The notes beneath the pieces are model-generated. The model did no database searches. It was not told the DNA's origin and was given only the letters and a program-made list of their open reading frames with translations. A stretch of 48,880 bases of DNA from Bacteroidales bacterium. Lineage in GTDB: Bacteria; Bacteroidota; Bacteroidia; Bacteroidales; F082. Both the position numbers and the translations under genes were made by a program. Position 1 is the first letter of the stretch. Each line of letters starts with the position of its first letter. Location of the stretch: the NCBI GenBank assembly GCA_015493525.1, contig WGCY01000022.1:1-48880 (forward strand). Reading direction: 5' to 3'. Positions 34,326-43,078 of the stretch are shown in pieces.

Positions 34326-36113
34326 TTAAAACTTCCACTCTTCATTGATTTCCCAGTTGGCACGCAGTTTCATTATATTTCTAAAGTAAATCACTTTCTC
34401 GGGCATCTGTTTTCTCAGGTAATTGCCCGGGTCCCATTTTTTGTTTCCATTTCGATCGAAAATAATTTTGAAATGATATTTTCCCGGATTGATACGGGGA
34501 AAGTGCAACACTGTTTTTCCTGAAAAATAGCGTACGGCTACCCGTTTTTCCTGCCCGTTCAGAATCTCAAAGATATAATCTCCGGGCTGCCCGGGTTTTA
34601 GTGTAACGTTCAGCGAACTGTATTCTTTCAATGCTTTCGCGTGAAATGTCAGGATGATTTTTTTATTGAAAAAATGGTTCCAGTCTATTATGCCTGAATC
34701 CGGAATATATAGGTGATAAGTGCCCCCATCTTTCACTTTCATGGGAAAGTAAATTTGCCGGTGCAGGCTGTCGATAAATGAATAGGGGGGATTGTACAGG
34801 CTGTCTTTATTTTGTACCAGCAAAATGGAATCGGAGATAACTTTTTCCACAGGCTGGAGAAAAGTAAGCACAAGTTTTTGCCCCGGTTTTATGCTGCCTT
34901 TGATATTTGCCTTCCATGCCAGATATACTTTCTTCTTGTTCAACGTATCTTTTTTTCTTCTTTTTCTGACAAGTTTCTGTTTGGGGATTACCCTTAAATA
35001 AAGGCTGTCAAGTGTATCTTTTCCGTTGAGGGCCAAAAGGTTTAATGAATCGGGATGAGGAAGGCACAGGAACCACAGGAGTGTGTCGCGGCTTTTGTTC
35101 CACTCGCTGCGGTACCAATTGTTTTCGGGATGGTATTTTAGCGATTTTATTGAAATATTTTTTGCAGGAATGCTGAACACAAACCGAATCGTATTGGGAC
35201 GTATGAGGCCGGCTTTCATCAGCCGCTGCACCGAATCGGGTTCCTGAAAAAGGGAAAGTTGGTAAAAAGTGAGGTGCATATCGGCCAGGGAATCGGCAAT
35301 ATGCCAGAGAGAATCGGATACCATTTGCGTAGAATCCGGAGGCAGGTGGGCGGTGAGTGTGTCAAAAACGGCAGAATCAATATGGGGTTTGGGGCGGTAT
35401 TGCGGCTTGACAAGCGAGTCGAGAAAGGCAATTTTTTCATTGGGCTGGTCAAAAGTCAGGCTGTAGTTTTCATCTTTCAGGGCAAAGATTAAATAGGAAG
35501 TGTCCGCCAGCCCGGAAAACATAAAATGGCCCTGCTTGTCCGTTTTGCTTAAGTAATAGGGCTTTACAAGGAGTGGCATACTGTCCAGGGGGATGGTGTC
35601 GTTGTTGTTTTTATACAACATGACAAACACATCCCCGGCCGGTTTTAAATCTTCGGCGTTGACTACCTGTCCGCGCAGGCTCATGGAGTCGATACTGGTT
35701 CCGGTAGAAAATACATAAGTAAAATTGTGCAGTGGGTTGTTCTCGGTAATATCCTGGATGGCATCGCCAAAAAAGACGGTGTAAGTGGTATTGGGTTTTA
35801 AGGCTTCCTTGAAACGGATGGACAATGTTTTCCGTTTTAACCGAAAATCCGGCATTTCTGCCATGGGCGGTGAGACCAACAGTTGCTGTGAAATCTTTAC
35901 CAGGTGTACAAACTCATCAAAGGTGATGCTAAATTTATTTCCCGTAAAATGGGTACTGTGGTTTGCCGGTATGGCCTCTGTTACTTTGGGAGGTGTTATG
36001 TCCCTGGGGCCACCGGTGGGGGCTATGACGTTGGCACAATGGTTTAAGGCCAGCACTGTGAGCAAGATGGCCATCAGCAACAAGAACTTCCGAAAAAAAG
36101 GAAATGATTTCAT
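34326..36113 (-). CDS. Lipoprotein with N-terminal bacterial Ig-like (Big_5) domain
   Basis: The 595-residue protein starts with a lipoprotein signal: FLLLMAILLTVLALNHC, with the lipidated cysteine near residue 26, followed by ANVIAPTGGPRDITPPKVTE. An Ig-like domain of the Big_5 type (about residues 38-135) contains ITFDEFVHL and LKPNTTYTVFFGDAIQDITE NNPL. A carboxypeptidase-regulatory-like strand region follows (SLRGQVVNAEDLKPAGDVFV). The rest is beta-rich with no known enzyme motif, ending with IIFDRNGNKKWDPGNYL. Proteins with this exact opening are a common and conserved surface family in Bacteroidota, of unknown function. It is convergent with the ArsR-type gene and separated by 74 bases from the FKBP gene upstream. 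Confidence 0.85.
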   Translation of the reverse strand: MKSFPFFRKFLLLMAILLTVLALNHCANVIAPTGGPRDITPPKVTEAIPANHSTHFTGNKFSITFDEFVHLVKISQQLLVSPPMAEMPDFRLKRKTLSIRFKEALKPNTTYTVFFGDAIQDITENNPLHNFTYVFSTGTSIDSMSLRGQVVNAEDLKPAGDVFVMLYKNNNDTIPLDSMPLLVKPYYLSKTDKQGHFMFSGLADTSYLIFALKDENYSLTFDQPNEKIAFLDSLVKPQYRPKPHIDSAVFDTLTAHLPPDSTQMVSDSLWHIADSLADMHLTFYQLSLFQEPDSVQRLMKAGLIRPNTIRFVFSIPAKNISIKSLKYHPENNWYRSEWNKSRDTLLWFLCLPHPDSLNLLALNGKDTLDSLYLRVIPKQKLVRKRRKKDTLNKKKVYLAWKANIKGSIKPGQKLVLTFLQPVEKVISDSILLVQNKDSLYNPPYSFIDSLHRQIYFPMKVKDGGTYHLYIPDSGIIDWNHFFNKKIILTFHAKALKEYSSLNVTLKPGQPGDYIFEILNGQEKRVAVRYFSGKTVLHFPRINPGKYHFKIIFDRNGNKKWDPGNYLRKQMPEKVIYFRNIMKLRANWEINEEWKF

Positions 36114-36187
36114 CAGGACAAAGATGCAAAAAATAAATCATCGCCGGGTAAGGGCAACAGAAAAAGGGCGGGGCAGGCTGTGTTTGG

Positions 36188-36649
36188 TTATTTTGAGAAA
36201 GAATTCAGCGTAACATCAAAACCTAGCACCGCATTGGGGGGAATGGAACCGTATCCGCTTTCGCCGTATGCCAAAGCCGAGGGTACCAGTAGTTTGATTT
36301 TTCCGCCTTCGCCAATCAGCTGAAGGCCTTCCTGCCAGCCTGCAATCACGCCTGAAAGTTTGAACGTAACACCATTTCCACTGTCAAATGGTTTATCGTC
36401 AAGGAAATAGCCCTTGTAGTTTACATTTAAGCCGGAGCTGAGTGTGGGATGTTTTGCCGTGCCACTGTCCTGAATAACGTAATACAGTCCCGAACCGGTA
36501 AATTGTCCTTTCAGGTTGTGTGAGGAAACATAATTTAAGATGAGGTTATGGTCTGCTTCTGCCTGTTTTTTGGCATTGTTTACGGTACATCCGCCGAAAG
36601 TGAACAACAGCAACACCAAACCTGTCGCTGCCCCAAATAGTTTCTTCAT
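36188..36649 (-). CDS. FKBP-type peptidyl-prolyl isomerase lipoprotein
   Basis: The 153-residue protein has a lipoprotein signal ending FGGC (cysteine near 21), then a short helical linker and an FKBP domain (about residues 50-153): VNYKGYFLDDKPFDSGNGVT, FKLSGVIAGWQEGLQLIGEG and KIKLLVPSALAYGESGYGSI with PPNAVLGFDVTL. This enzyme family isomerises proline peptide bonds and helps fold exported proteins. All active-site positions visible in the family are present. It lies just downstream of the sirtuin gene on the same strand, separated by 49 bases from that gene's stop. Confidence 0.93.
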   Translation of the reverse strand: MKKLFGAATGLVLLLFTFGGCTVNNAKKQAEADHNLILNYVSSHNLKGQFTGSGLYYVIQDSGTAKHPTLSSGLNVNYKGYFLDDKPFDSGNGVTFKLSGVIAGWQEGLQLIGEGGKIKLLVPSALAYGESGYGSIPPNAVLGFDVTLNSFSK

Positions 36650-36698
36650 AGATTTTCTTTTAAAATTGTGTGCAAAAATAAGAAAAACAGGACATCGA

Positions 36699-37388
36699 TT
36701 ATTTTTCTTTCAGCAGTTGGTCAACCAGGCCGGGCAAAGCCACGGTGGCCTTTTTACGGATAATTTTCAGGTTTGAAACGCCTTGCACGGCAAACGCTTT
36801 CGGGTCAACATAATATTTGGGGATGTCCGTTTGTACAAAATGAATCAGTCCGGCTGCCGGATAAACGGCCATAGAAGTGCCGATAACAATAAAAATGCCG
36901 GCTGTTTTTGTCAGTTCGGTTGCTTTGTCCAGCATGGGAACGGCTTCGCCAAACCACACTATATGCGGCCTGAGCTGGGAACCTTTTTCGCATTTATCAC
37001 CAAGTTTCAGCTCCCAATGGTCAAGTTTATAAATCAGCTTCGGGTCAACGGTACTGCGGGCTTTTTTTAGTTCACCGTGCAGGTGCAGAACATTTGTGGA
37101 GCCGGCACGCTCGTGCAGGTCATCTACATTCTGGGTGATGATCTGTACGTCAAACTTCTTTTCGAGCCGTACAAGGGCGTGATGGCCGGCATTGGGTTCC
37201 ACTTCAAAAAGCTGTTTGCGCCGCTGGTTATAAAAATCCAGTACCATTTCGGGATTTCGTGCCCATGCTTCCGGTGAGGCCACTTCCTCGATGCGGTGGT
37301 TTCTCCACAAGCCGTTGCTGTCGCGAAAGGTACTGATACCACTTTCGGCACTCATGCCTGCACCGGTCAGAATAACAATGCGTTTCAT
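36699..37388 (-). CDS. Sir2-family NAD-dependent protein deacylase
   Basis: The 229-residue cytoplasmic enzyme removes acyl groups from lysine using NAD. It shows ILTGAGMSAESGISTFRDSN, the QNVDDLHERAGS motif, the catalytic HLHGE, and VWFGEAVPM, with IGTSMAVYPAAGLI for NAD binding. FYNQRR contains the Y-x-x-R pattern of class III (SIRT5-like) sirtuins, which prefer succinyl or malonyl groups. Only one cysteine is present, so the four-cysteine zinc site is missing. An upstream ATG (37439) would overlap the malate dehydrogenase terminator, so 37388 is preferred. It follows malate dehydrogenase on the same strand, beyond that terminator. Confidence 0.92.
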   Translation of the reverse strand: MKRIVILTGAGMSAESGISTFRDSNGLWRNHRIEEVASPEAWARNPEMVLDFYNQRRKQLFEVEPNAGHHALVRLEKKFDVQIITQNVDDLHERAGSTNVLHLHGELKKARSTVDPKLIYKLDHWELKLGDKCEKGSQLRPHIVWFGEAVPMLDKATELTKTAGIFIVIGTSMAVYPAAGLIHFVQTDIPKYYVDPKAFAVQGVSNLKIIRKKATVALPGLVDQLLKEK

Positions 37389-37414
37389 GGCTTTTTTTGT
37401 GGGGACAAGATACA

Positions 37415-37446
37415 AAAAAAGGTGCCCTGAAAGGAGCACCTTTTTT
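37415..37446. terminator. Bidirectional-looking terminator after malate dehydrogenase
   Basis: AAAAAAGGTGC (37415-37425) pairs exactly with GCACCTTTTTT (37436-37446). With A-run and T-run on opposite sides, it can end transcription from either strand; it lies 17 bases after the mdh stop on the minus strand. Confidence 0.85.
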
Positions 37447-37462
37447 CAGTAACAAAATTTAA

Positions 37463-38401
37463 TTAGAAAATTTTCATGTCGTCATAAACTTTCATCACAT
37501 CTTTTACATGTTGTGAAGATGTGTGGAGCAATGCCAGTTCTTCATCGGTCAGTTTAATTTCTATGATTTCTTCCACGCCATTGCGTCCCAGTTTGACAGG
37601 GGAACCAAGATAAACATCTTTTTCGCCCCATTGGCCATCCAGACGGACGCAGCAGGGGAAGATGTGTTTTTGGTTCTGGATAATGGATTCGGCCATTTGA
37701 GCGGCAGAAGCACCCGGGGCATACCATGCGGAGGTTCCCAGCAGGTTAACAATCTCGCCACCACCTTTTTTGGTACGTTGTACGATGGCATCCAGTTTTT
37801 CTTTGGAAATCAGCTCGGTAACAGGAATACCGGAAACGGTGGTGTAACGCGGTAACGGTACCATGGTGTCGCCATGTCCACCTAACAGCAGGGCCTGGAT
37901 ATCCATGGGCGAAACATTCAATTCGGAAGCTATGAAAGCACGGTAACGGGCAGTATCCAAAACGCCTGCCTGGCCAAACACTTTACTGGCATCTTTTCCG
38001 GAAGCCATATGGGCGGCATAAGTCATGACGTCCAGCGGGTTGGAAACAATGATAATGATGGCATCCGGTGAGGCGGCCATGACATTGTCTGTTACGGATT
38101 TTACAATTTTGGCATTGGTAGAAATGAGGTCATCACGCGACATGCCCGGTTTTCTCGGAATACCGGAAGTAATAACAACGACATCGGAGCCTTCGGTTTT
38201 TGAATAGTCATTGGTTGACCCCACAAGGCGTGTGTCGAAATGGTTAATGGCGGAGCTTTCCCATATATCAAGGGCTTTGCCTTCGGCAAGGCCTTCTTTA
38301 ATATCAACGATAACAACTTCGTCAAGGAAATTTTTTTGGGCTAAAACATCAGCACAGGTTGCACCAACGGCACCTGCACCTACTACGGTTACTTTTTTCA
38401 T
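37463..38401 (-). CDS. mdh: Malate dehydrogenase
   Basis: The 312-residue protein is an NAD-dependent malate dehydrogenase of the lactate-dehydrogenase-like group. The N-terminal VTVVGAGAVGATCADVLAQK binds the cofactor, VVVITSGIPRKPGMSRDDL holds the substrate arginine loop, IIIVSNPLDVMTYAA is typical, and LLLGGHGDTMVPLPRYTTVS carries the catalytic histidine. It links malate and oxaloacetate in the partial or full citric acid cycle. A minus-strand -7 box TATCTTTG lies at 38471-38464, 62 bases before the start. With malic enzymes and methylmalonyl-CoA mutase nearby it fits the C4-acid fermentation of Bacteroidota. Confidence 0.96.
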   Translation of the reverse strand: MKKVTVVGAGAVGATCADVLAQKNFLDEVVIVDIKEGLAEGKALDIWESSAINHFDTRLVGSTNDYSKTEGSDVVVITSGIPRKPGMSRDDLISTNAKIVKSVTDNVMAASPDAIIIIVSNPLDVMTYAAHMASGKDASKVFGQAGVLDTARYRAFIASELNVSPMDIQALLLGGHGDTMVPLPRYTTVSGIPVTELISKEKLDAIVQRTKKGGGEIVNLLGTSAWYAPGASAAQMAESIIQNQKHIFPCCVRLDGQWGEKDVYLGSPVKLGRNGVEEIIEIKLTDEELALLHTSSQHVKDVMKVYDDMKIF

Positions 38402-38463
38402 GGCTTTGATATTTTTAAGTTAAATAACTGAATATTTTTCATCTCCCAAAACTACAAATTTAT

Positions 38464-38471
38464 CAAAGATA
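38464..38471 (-). promoter_or_regulatory. -7 promoter box of malate dehydrogenase
   Basis: TATCTTTG on the minus strand matches TAnnTTTG, leaving a leader of about 58 bases before the mdh ATG. Confidence 0.55.
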
Positions 38472-38562
38472 ATTTTTCTTAAAAAATGATAAATCTCTGT
38501 TTGTCTGTGAATTTATATGGCATCTAAATTATTATATCAATAGGTTCCCGGAGCTGGCGAGG

Positions 38563-40476
38563 TTAGCTTTTTCCCATGAGGGCTTGTATCGTGGCCATAT
38601 TTTTCTCATTTAAGATATTTTTTCCGGAAGCAGTATAGAGATAGTCAATCTGCTGCTTATAATGTTCAACCACACGGTTTCGTACCATTTTCATGGTAGA
38701 ATTCAGCATGCGGTTTTCTTCCGAGAAGGGTTCGTTCATGATACCGACGGCAGCGGGAATCCAGCGGCCCGGAAACTGGTTTTCATACTTCCCGCCGGGC
38801 AAAAACTGGTTAATGTCTGTCCGGATTAACTCCAGCATAATCCTATCATAATCAGCTGTCTCGTTGGTCAGGTTCAATTCTTTCAGGGCAGCTTTCAGGG
38901 CCGGGATGTTGGGGTAAATAAGCCCGACGGTGTAGGCGTTCTGGTTGTTATAAAGCATACACTGCTCAATAAAACGTGATTGTTCCGTGAGGGCTTCTTC
39001 AATGCCTTCGGGGCTGTATTTTTCACCGTCATTTCCAATGAGCAGGCTTTTGAATCGTCCGAGCACATACAAAAAGCCATCTTTGTCCATATAGCCCATA
39101 TCGCCGGTGTGGAGCCATCCGTTTTTCAGTGTCTCTGCCGTGGCGGATTCGTTTTTCCAGTAGCCTTTCATCACATTCTCGCCCCGGATAACGATTTCGC
39201 CCTTTTGTCCTGAAGTAACCTCATCGCCTTTATCATCACATATCTTCAGTTCCATGTTTTTAACGAGGTAGCCGGAAGAGCCCAATTTGTGCAGGTCAGG
39301 CCCGTTGGATGAAATGACGGGAGAAGCCTCCGAAAGTCCGTAGCCCTGAAATATGGGAATGCCGATGGCATAGAAAAACCGTTGCAGGTCGATGTCGAGC
39401 AGTGCCCCGCCGCCCACAAAAAACTGTAACCTTCCGCCAAAGCCTTCCCTTATTTTGCTAAACAGGATTTTGTCGTAAAATTGTACCATGGGCTTGAGGG
39501 CTTTGCGCCATCCTTTCCCTTTGTCCCAGCCAATGCCATTGTAAGTGTAAGCCGTTTTTAATGCCTGGTTGAAAAGCTTTTCCGTGATTTTTCCTTTGGC
39601 CCGGATGCCGGCTTCAATGTTTTTACGAAAATTTTTTGAAAGGGCCGGAACGCTCAACAGGAAAGTGGGTTTTACCTCTTTTATGTTTTTGGGAATGTTG
39701 CGCAGCGTTTCCATCAGCGTTTTCCCGACTTCCACTACGGCCATGCTGGCCCCCTGCCTGATGAGGGTGTAAAGCCCCACGGTATGGGCAAAGGAATGGT
39801 CCCAGGGCAAAATCAGCAGCGTTACGAAGTCTTCGGTAACATTCATGAGTGTGTTGGCCTGTTCCACATTGGCCGTATAGTTTCTGTGCGACAGCATGAT
39901 GCCTTTGGGATCGGCAGTGGTTCCGGAAGTATAGCTGATATTGGCCAGGTCATCCGGTTTTACGGATTGCCATGTCCGGACAAGTTTTTCTTTTAGTTCG
40001 GGAAGAAGCTTTTTGCCATTTTCAAAAACATCGCGGTAGCTTTTTTCCATTTTGTTGAGCGTATTGGCACGGCCTATGATGATAAAAGTTCCTACTTTGG
40101 GGATGTCCTGCTGAATATTCCGGATTTTTTCTGCCTGTCGCTCGCTACAGATTACCCATTGGCATTCGGCATGTTTTATCCTGAATGACAGTTCGTTAGG
40201 CTCGTTAATCTTCACCGATAGCGGGATGTTTACAGCACCGAGATAAAGAATGGCAAGTTCGGAGATAAGCCATTGGCTGCTGCCTTCGGAAAGCAGGGCG
40301 ACACGGTCTCCTTTCTTCACACCAAGCGACATCAGCCCGGCGGCAAACCGGTAAACACGTTCTCTTATTTCGGTGAAACTAATGCCTTTATACTGCCCGT
40401 TTTCTTTTTCCCAAACCAGCACATTGTCAGGATATTTCGTTACGCTGCCTTCAAAAAGTTGTGGTATTGTCTTCAT
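38563..40476 (-). CDS. AMP-dependent long-chain acyl-CoA ligase
   Basis: The 637-residue enzyme activates fatty acids to acyl-CoA by way of an acyl-adenylate. The P-loop-like AMP-binding motif YTSGTTADPKGIMLSHRNYT lies near residue 185, followed by LPWDHSFAHTVGLYTLIRQG, the YGLSEASPVISSNG motif and the C-terminal hinge GWLHTGDMGYMDKDGFLYVL with GRFKSLLIGNDGEKYSPEGI. This is the long-chain (FadD15/FAA1-like) type. The start at 40476 (MKTIPQLFEGSVTKYPDN) fits the family better than an in-frame ATG at 40548. It stands 180 bases after the first malic enzyme gene, across a hairpin. Confidence 0.93.
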   Translation of the reverse strand: MKTIPQLFEGSVTKYPDNVLVWEKENGQYKGISFTEIRERVYRFAAGLMSLGVKKGDRVALLSEGSSQWLISELAILYLGAVNIPLSVKINEPNELSFRIKHAECQWVICSERQAEKIRNIQQDIPKVGTFIIIGRANTLNKMEKSYRDVFENGKKLLPELKEKLVRTWQSVKPDDLANISYTSGTTADPKGIMLSHRNYTANVEQANTLMNVTEDFVTLLILPWDHSFAHTVGLYTLIRQGASMAVVEVGKTLMETLRNIPKNIKEVKPTFLLSVPALSKNFRKNIEAGIRAKGKITEKLFNQALKTAYTYNGIGWDKGKGWRKALKPMVQFYDKILFSKIREGFGGRLQFFVGGGALLDIDLQRFFYAIGIPIFQGYGLSEASPVISSNGPDLHKLGSSGYLVKNMELKICDDKGDEVTSGQKGEIVIRGENVMKGYWKNESATAETLKNGWLHTGDMGYMDKDGFLYVLGRFKSLLIGNDGEKYSPEGIEEALTEQSRFIEQCMLYNNQNAYTVGLIYPNIPALKAALKELNLTNETADYDRIMLELIRTDINQFLPGGKYENQFPGRWIPAAVGIMNEPFSEENRMLNSTMKMVRNRVVEHYKQQIDYLYTASGKNILNEKNMATIQALMGKS

Positions 40477-40593
40477 TATATCAGATTCCAGTTGAAAAAA
40501 TAAAGGGCAAAATACTAAGATTTTTTGAAATAAGATTAAAAGGTACAAGCGGATGCTTGCACCATTTTAGATTTTTTGCCTATAAACCAGGCA

Positions 40594-40630
40594 GCCACGG
40601 ACACACAAAGAAAAATTGTGGGCCCGTGGC
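40594..40630. repeat. Imperfect hairpin downstream of the first malic enzyme gene
   Basis: GCCACGGACACACAA (40594-40608) pairs with TTGTGGGCCCGTGGC (40616-40630) with three mismatches around an A-rich loop. A second inverted pair, CAAGC (40546-40550) and GCTTG (40555-40559) extended by GGT/ACC, lies nearby. No T-run on the minus strand follows directly, so they may be REP-like or 3'-end structures. Confidence 0.5.
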
Positions 40631-40657
40631 TTCTTTTACCTGAAAAGCGGGCAGTTA

Positions 40658-42919
40658 TTATTGTTGCGCATCCATGACGGCAACCATAATCATGTTGACG
40701 ATTTCGTTCACACCGCTTCCCATCTGCAATACGTGAACCGGTTTGTTCATTCCGTTCAGTATGGGCCCGATAATTTCGAAACCGGCTGCTTTGTTGAGCA
40801 GTTTGTAAGCAATATTTGCCGAAGAAAGGTCGGGGAAAATAAGGGTGTTTACGCGTTTGCCAAGGATTTTGGAAAAGGAGAAACTCTCTTTCATTAATTC
40901 CTGATCAAGTGCTACGTTGGCCTGAATTTCACCATCGACCTTGAGCTCGGGATGCTCTTTATGAAGTCTGTTTACGGCATGGCGGACTTTAACGGTATCT
41001 TTTCCATCTACCGAACCAAAATTGGAGTAGGAGAGCATGGCGATATTGGGTTCCATTTTGAAGCGTTTGACAACTTCTGCCGTTTGCAAAGTTATCTCTA
41101 CAAGGTCCTCGGTCGAAGGCTGCTTGTTTACGGTACAATCGCTTAGGAACAGCGGCCCTTCTTTGGTCATAACAATGTAGATACCACTTACAATCTGTAC
41201 ATCAGGTTTCCTGCCGATGACGTGCAATGCCGGGCGAATGGTATCGGGATAGTTTCGTGTAAGCCCCGAAAGTACCACATCGGCCTCCCCATTTTCGAGC
41301 AGCATGGAGCTGAAATAGCTGTTCAGCTTCATATTTTCTTTGGCGGCAAGGTAGGTCATTCCACGGCGTTTTCGTTTTTCAAAGAGCTGATCGACATATT
41401 GGTCCATCCTCTTTTTGTTTTCTTTCGCCTTGGGATCGATGATGCGGATGTCTTCCAATTCCAGTTCATGGTCGGCAATAATCTTTTTGATTTTGTTTTC
41501 GTTCCCCATAAGGATTGGCTCGGCAAGTTCTTCATTTACAACAATTTCAGCAGCTTTCAGTATGTTGTAATGTTCTGCATCAGCCAGTAAAACACGTTTG
41601 GGATTGTTTCGGCAGACACTTTTCATTTGCCGTTTTAGCGGATTGGTAAGCCCCATCCGTTTGCGCAGGCTTTCTTTGTATTTTTCCCAGTTTTCGATGG
41701 GATGTTTGGCTACGCCTGATTCCATGGCGGCACGTGCTACAGCAGGGGCAACGGTTTCGATAAGGCGCGGGTCGGTAGGTTTGGGAATAAGATAATCTTT
41801 TCCATATTTCAGGTTGCTGATACCGAATGCAATGTTTACCTCTTCGGGAACCGGTTCTTTGGCGAGGCCTGCAAGGGCTTTGGCAGCTGCCAGCTTCATG
41901 GCCTCATTTATTTTGGTGGCCCTTACGTCCAGTGCACCACGGAAAATATACGGGAACCCGAGTACGTTGTTGATTTGGTTGGGATAGTCGGAACGTCCGG
42001 TAGCCATAATCACATCGCTGCGTGCAGCCATGGCATCATCGTAAGATATTTCGGGAACAGGGTTGGCCAAAGCAAAAACAATGGGGTTCGGGGCCATGGT
42101 TTTCAATATTGCCGGTTTTAACAAATCGGCAACAGAAAGCCCCAAAAACATATCGGCACCTTTCAACGCTTCTTCCATGGTATGAACAGGCAAATCCGTT
42201 GCAAATTGTTTTTTGATTTCATTTAAGTCTGTCCGGTCTTTATGAATTACCCCGTGGCTATCGACCATGATAACATTTTCGGGCCTGGCCCCCAGCTCGA
42301 TGTATAATCTTGTACAGGAGACTGCTGCTGCACCGGCACCACTCACCACAATTTTAATATCTTCAATTTTTTTCCCAATGACGTCGAGGGCATTCAGCAA
42401 CCCGGCAGAAGAGATAATGGCTGTGCCATGCTGGTCGTCGTGCATAAGCGGGATATCCAGTTCTTCTTTCAACCGGTCTTCGATATAAAAGCATTCGGGA
42501 GCTTTAATGTCTTCCAAGTTAATGCCTCCAAAGGTGGGGGCCATGGCTTTTACGACCTCTATCAGTTTGTCCGGGTCTTTTTCATTCAGCTCAATATCAA
42601 ACACATCCACGTCGGCAAAAATTTTAAACAATAAACCTTTGCCTTCCATAACCGGTTTGCCGGCTTCCGGGCCAATATCGCCCAGGCCAAGGACGGCTGT
42701 ACAGTTGGAGATAACCGCTACCAGGTTTCCTTTTGCGGTATATTTATAAACATCTTCGTTGTGCTTTTCAATAGCAAGACAGGGATCGGCAACGCCGGGT
42801 GTATAGGCTAAGGATAAATCACGTTGGGTTGAATAGGGTTTGGTGGGAATGACTTCAATCTTCCCGGGACGTCCCAATGCATGATAATTGAAAGCGTCTT
42901 TTCTAAATAATTTGTCCAT
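40658..42919 (-). CDS. maeB: NADP-type malic enzyme with phosphotransacetylase-like domain (copy 1)
   Basis: The 753-residue protein converts malate to pyruvate and CO2. The N-terminal malic enzyme domain (about residues 1-420) has [56 protein letters not shown] and a Rossmann motif [12 protein letters not shown]. The C-terminal half (about 430-753) resembles phosphate acetyltransferase ([20 protein letters not shown] and PEVQ-like [17 protein letters not shown]) and is regulatory in this class. It lies 123 bases from the second, very similar gene on the same strand. The pair appear to have arisen by duplication; both are complete. Confidence 0.96.
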   Translation of the reverse strand: MDKLFRKDAFNYHALGRPGKIEVIPTKPYSTQRDLSLAYTPGVADPCLAIEKHNEDVYKYTAKGNLVAVISNCTAVLGLGDIGPEAGKPVMEGKGLLFKIFADVDVFDIELNEKDPDKLIEVVKAMAPTFGGINLEDIKAPECFYIEDRLKEELDIPLMHDDQHGTAIISSAGLLNALDVIGKKIEDIKIVVSGAGAAAVSCTRLYIELGARPENVIMVDSHGVIHKDRTDLNEIKKQFATDLPVHTMEEALKGADMFLGLSVADLLKPAILKTMAPNPIVFALANPVPEISYDDAMAARSDVIMATGRSDYPNQINNVLGFPYIFRGALDVRATKINEAMKLAAAKALAGLAKEPVPEEVNIAFGISNLKYGKDYLIPKPTDPRLIETVAPAVARAAMESGVAKHPIENWEKYKESLRKRMGLTNPLKRQMKSVCRNNPKRVLLADAEHYNILKAAEIVVNEELAEPILMGNENKIKKIIADHELELEDIRIIDPKAKENKKRMDQYVDQLFEKRKRRGMTYLAAKENMKLNSYFSSMLLENGEADVVLSGLTRNYPDTIRPALHVIGRKPDVQIVSGIYIVMTKEGPLFLSDCTVNKQPSTEDLVEITLQTAEVVKRFKMEPNIAMLSYSNFGSVDGKDTVKVRHAVNRLHKEHPELKVDGEIQANVALDQELMKESFSFSKILGKRVNTLIFPDLSSANIAYKLLNKAAGFEIIGPILNGMNKPVHVLQMGSGVNEIVNMIMVAVMDAQQ

Positions 42920-43025
42920 TATTTTTTGATTTTATTTGAATTACAATATTACAACTATTCCTAATATGCGAGTCTAAAAAAGTGGAATAATTTCTTATCA
43001 GGAAGACGTTGGCTTTCATAAAAAA

Positions 43026-43053
43026 CCCCCTGTCTTTTTTTTCAGACAGGGGG
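43026..43053 (-). terminator. Rho-independent terminator of the second malic enzyme gene
   Basis: CCCCCTGTCT (43026-43035) pairs exactly with AGACAGGGGG (43044-43053). Reading on the minus strand the stem is followed by TTTTTT (43025-43020). It lies 25 bases after the stop at 43079, so the two malic enzyme genes are likely to be transcribed separately. Confidence 0.92.
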
Positions 43054-43078
43054 AAATCAAAAAATAATGGTAACCAAA

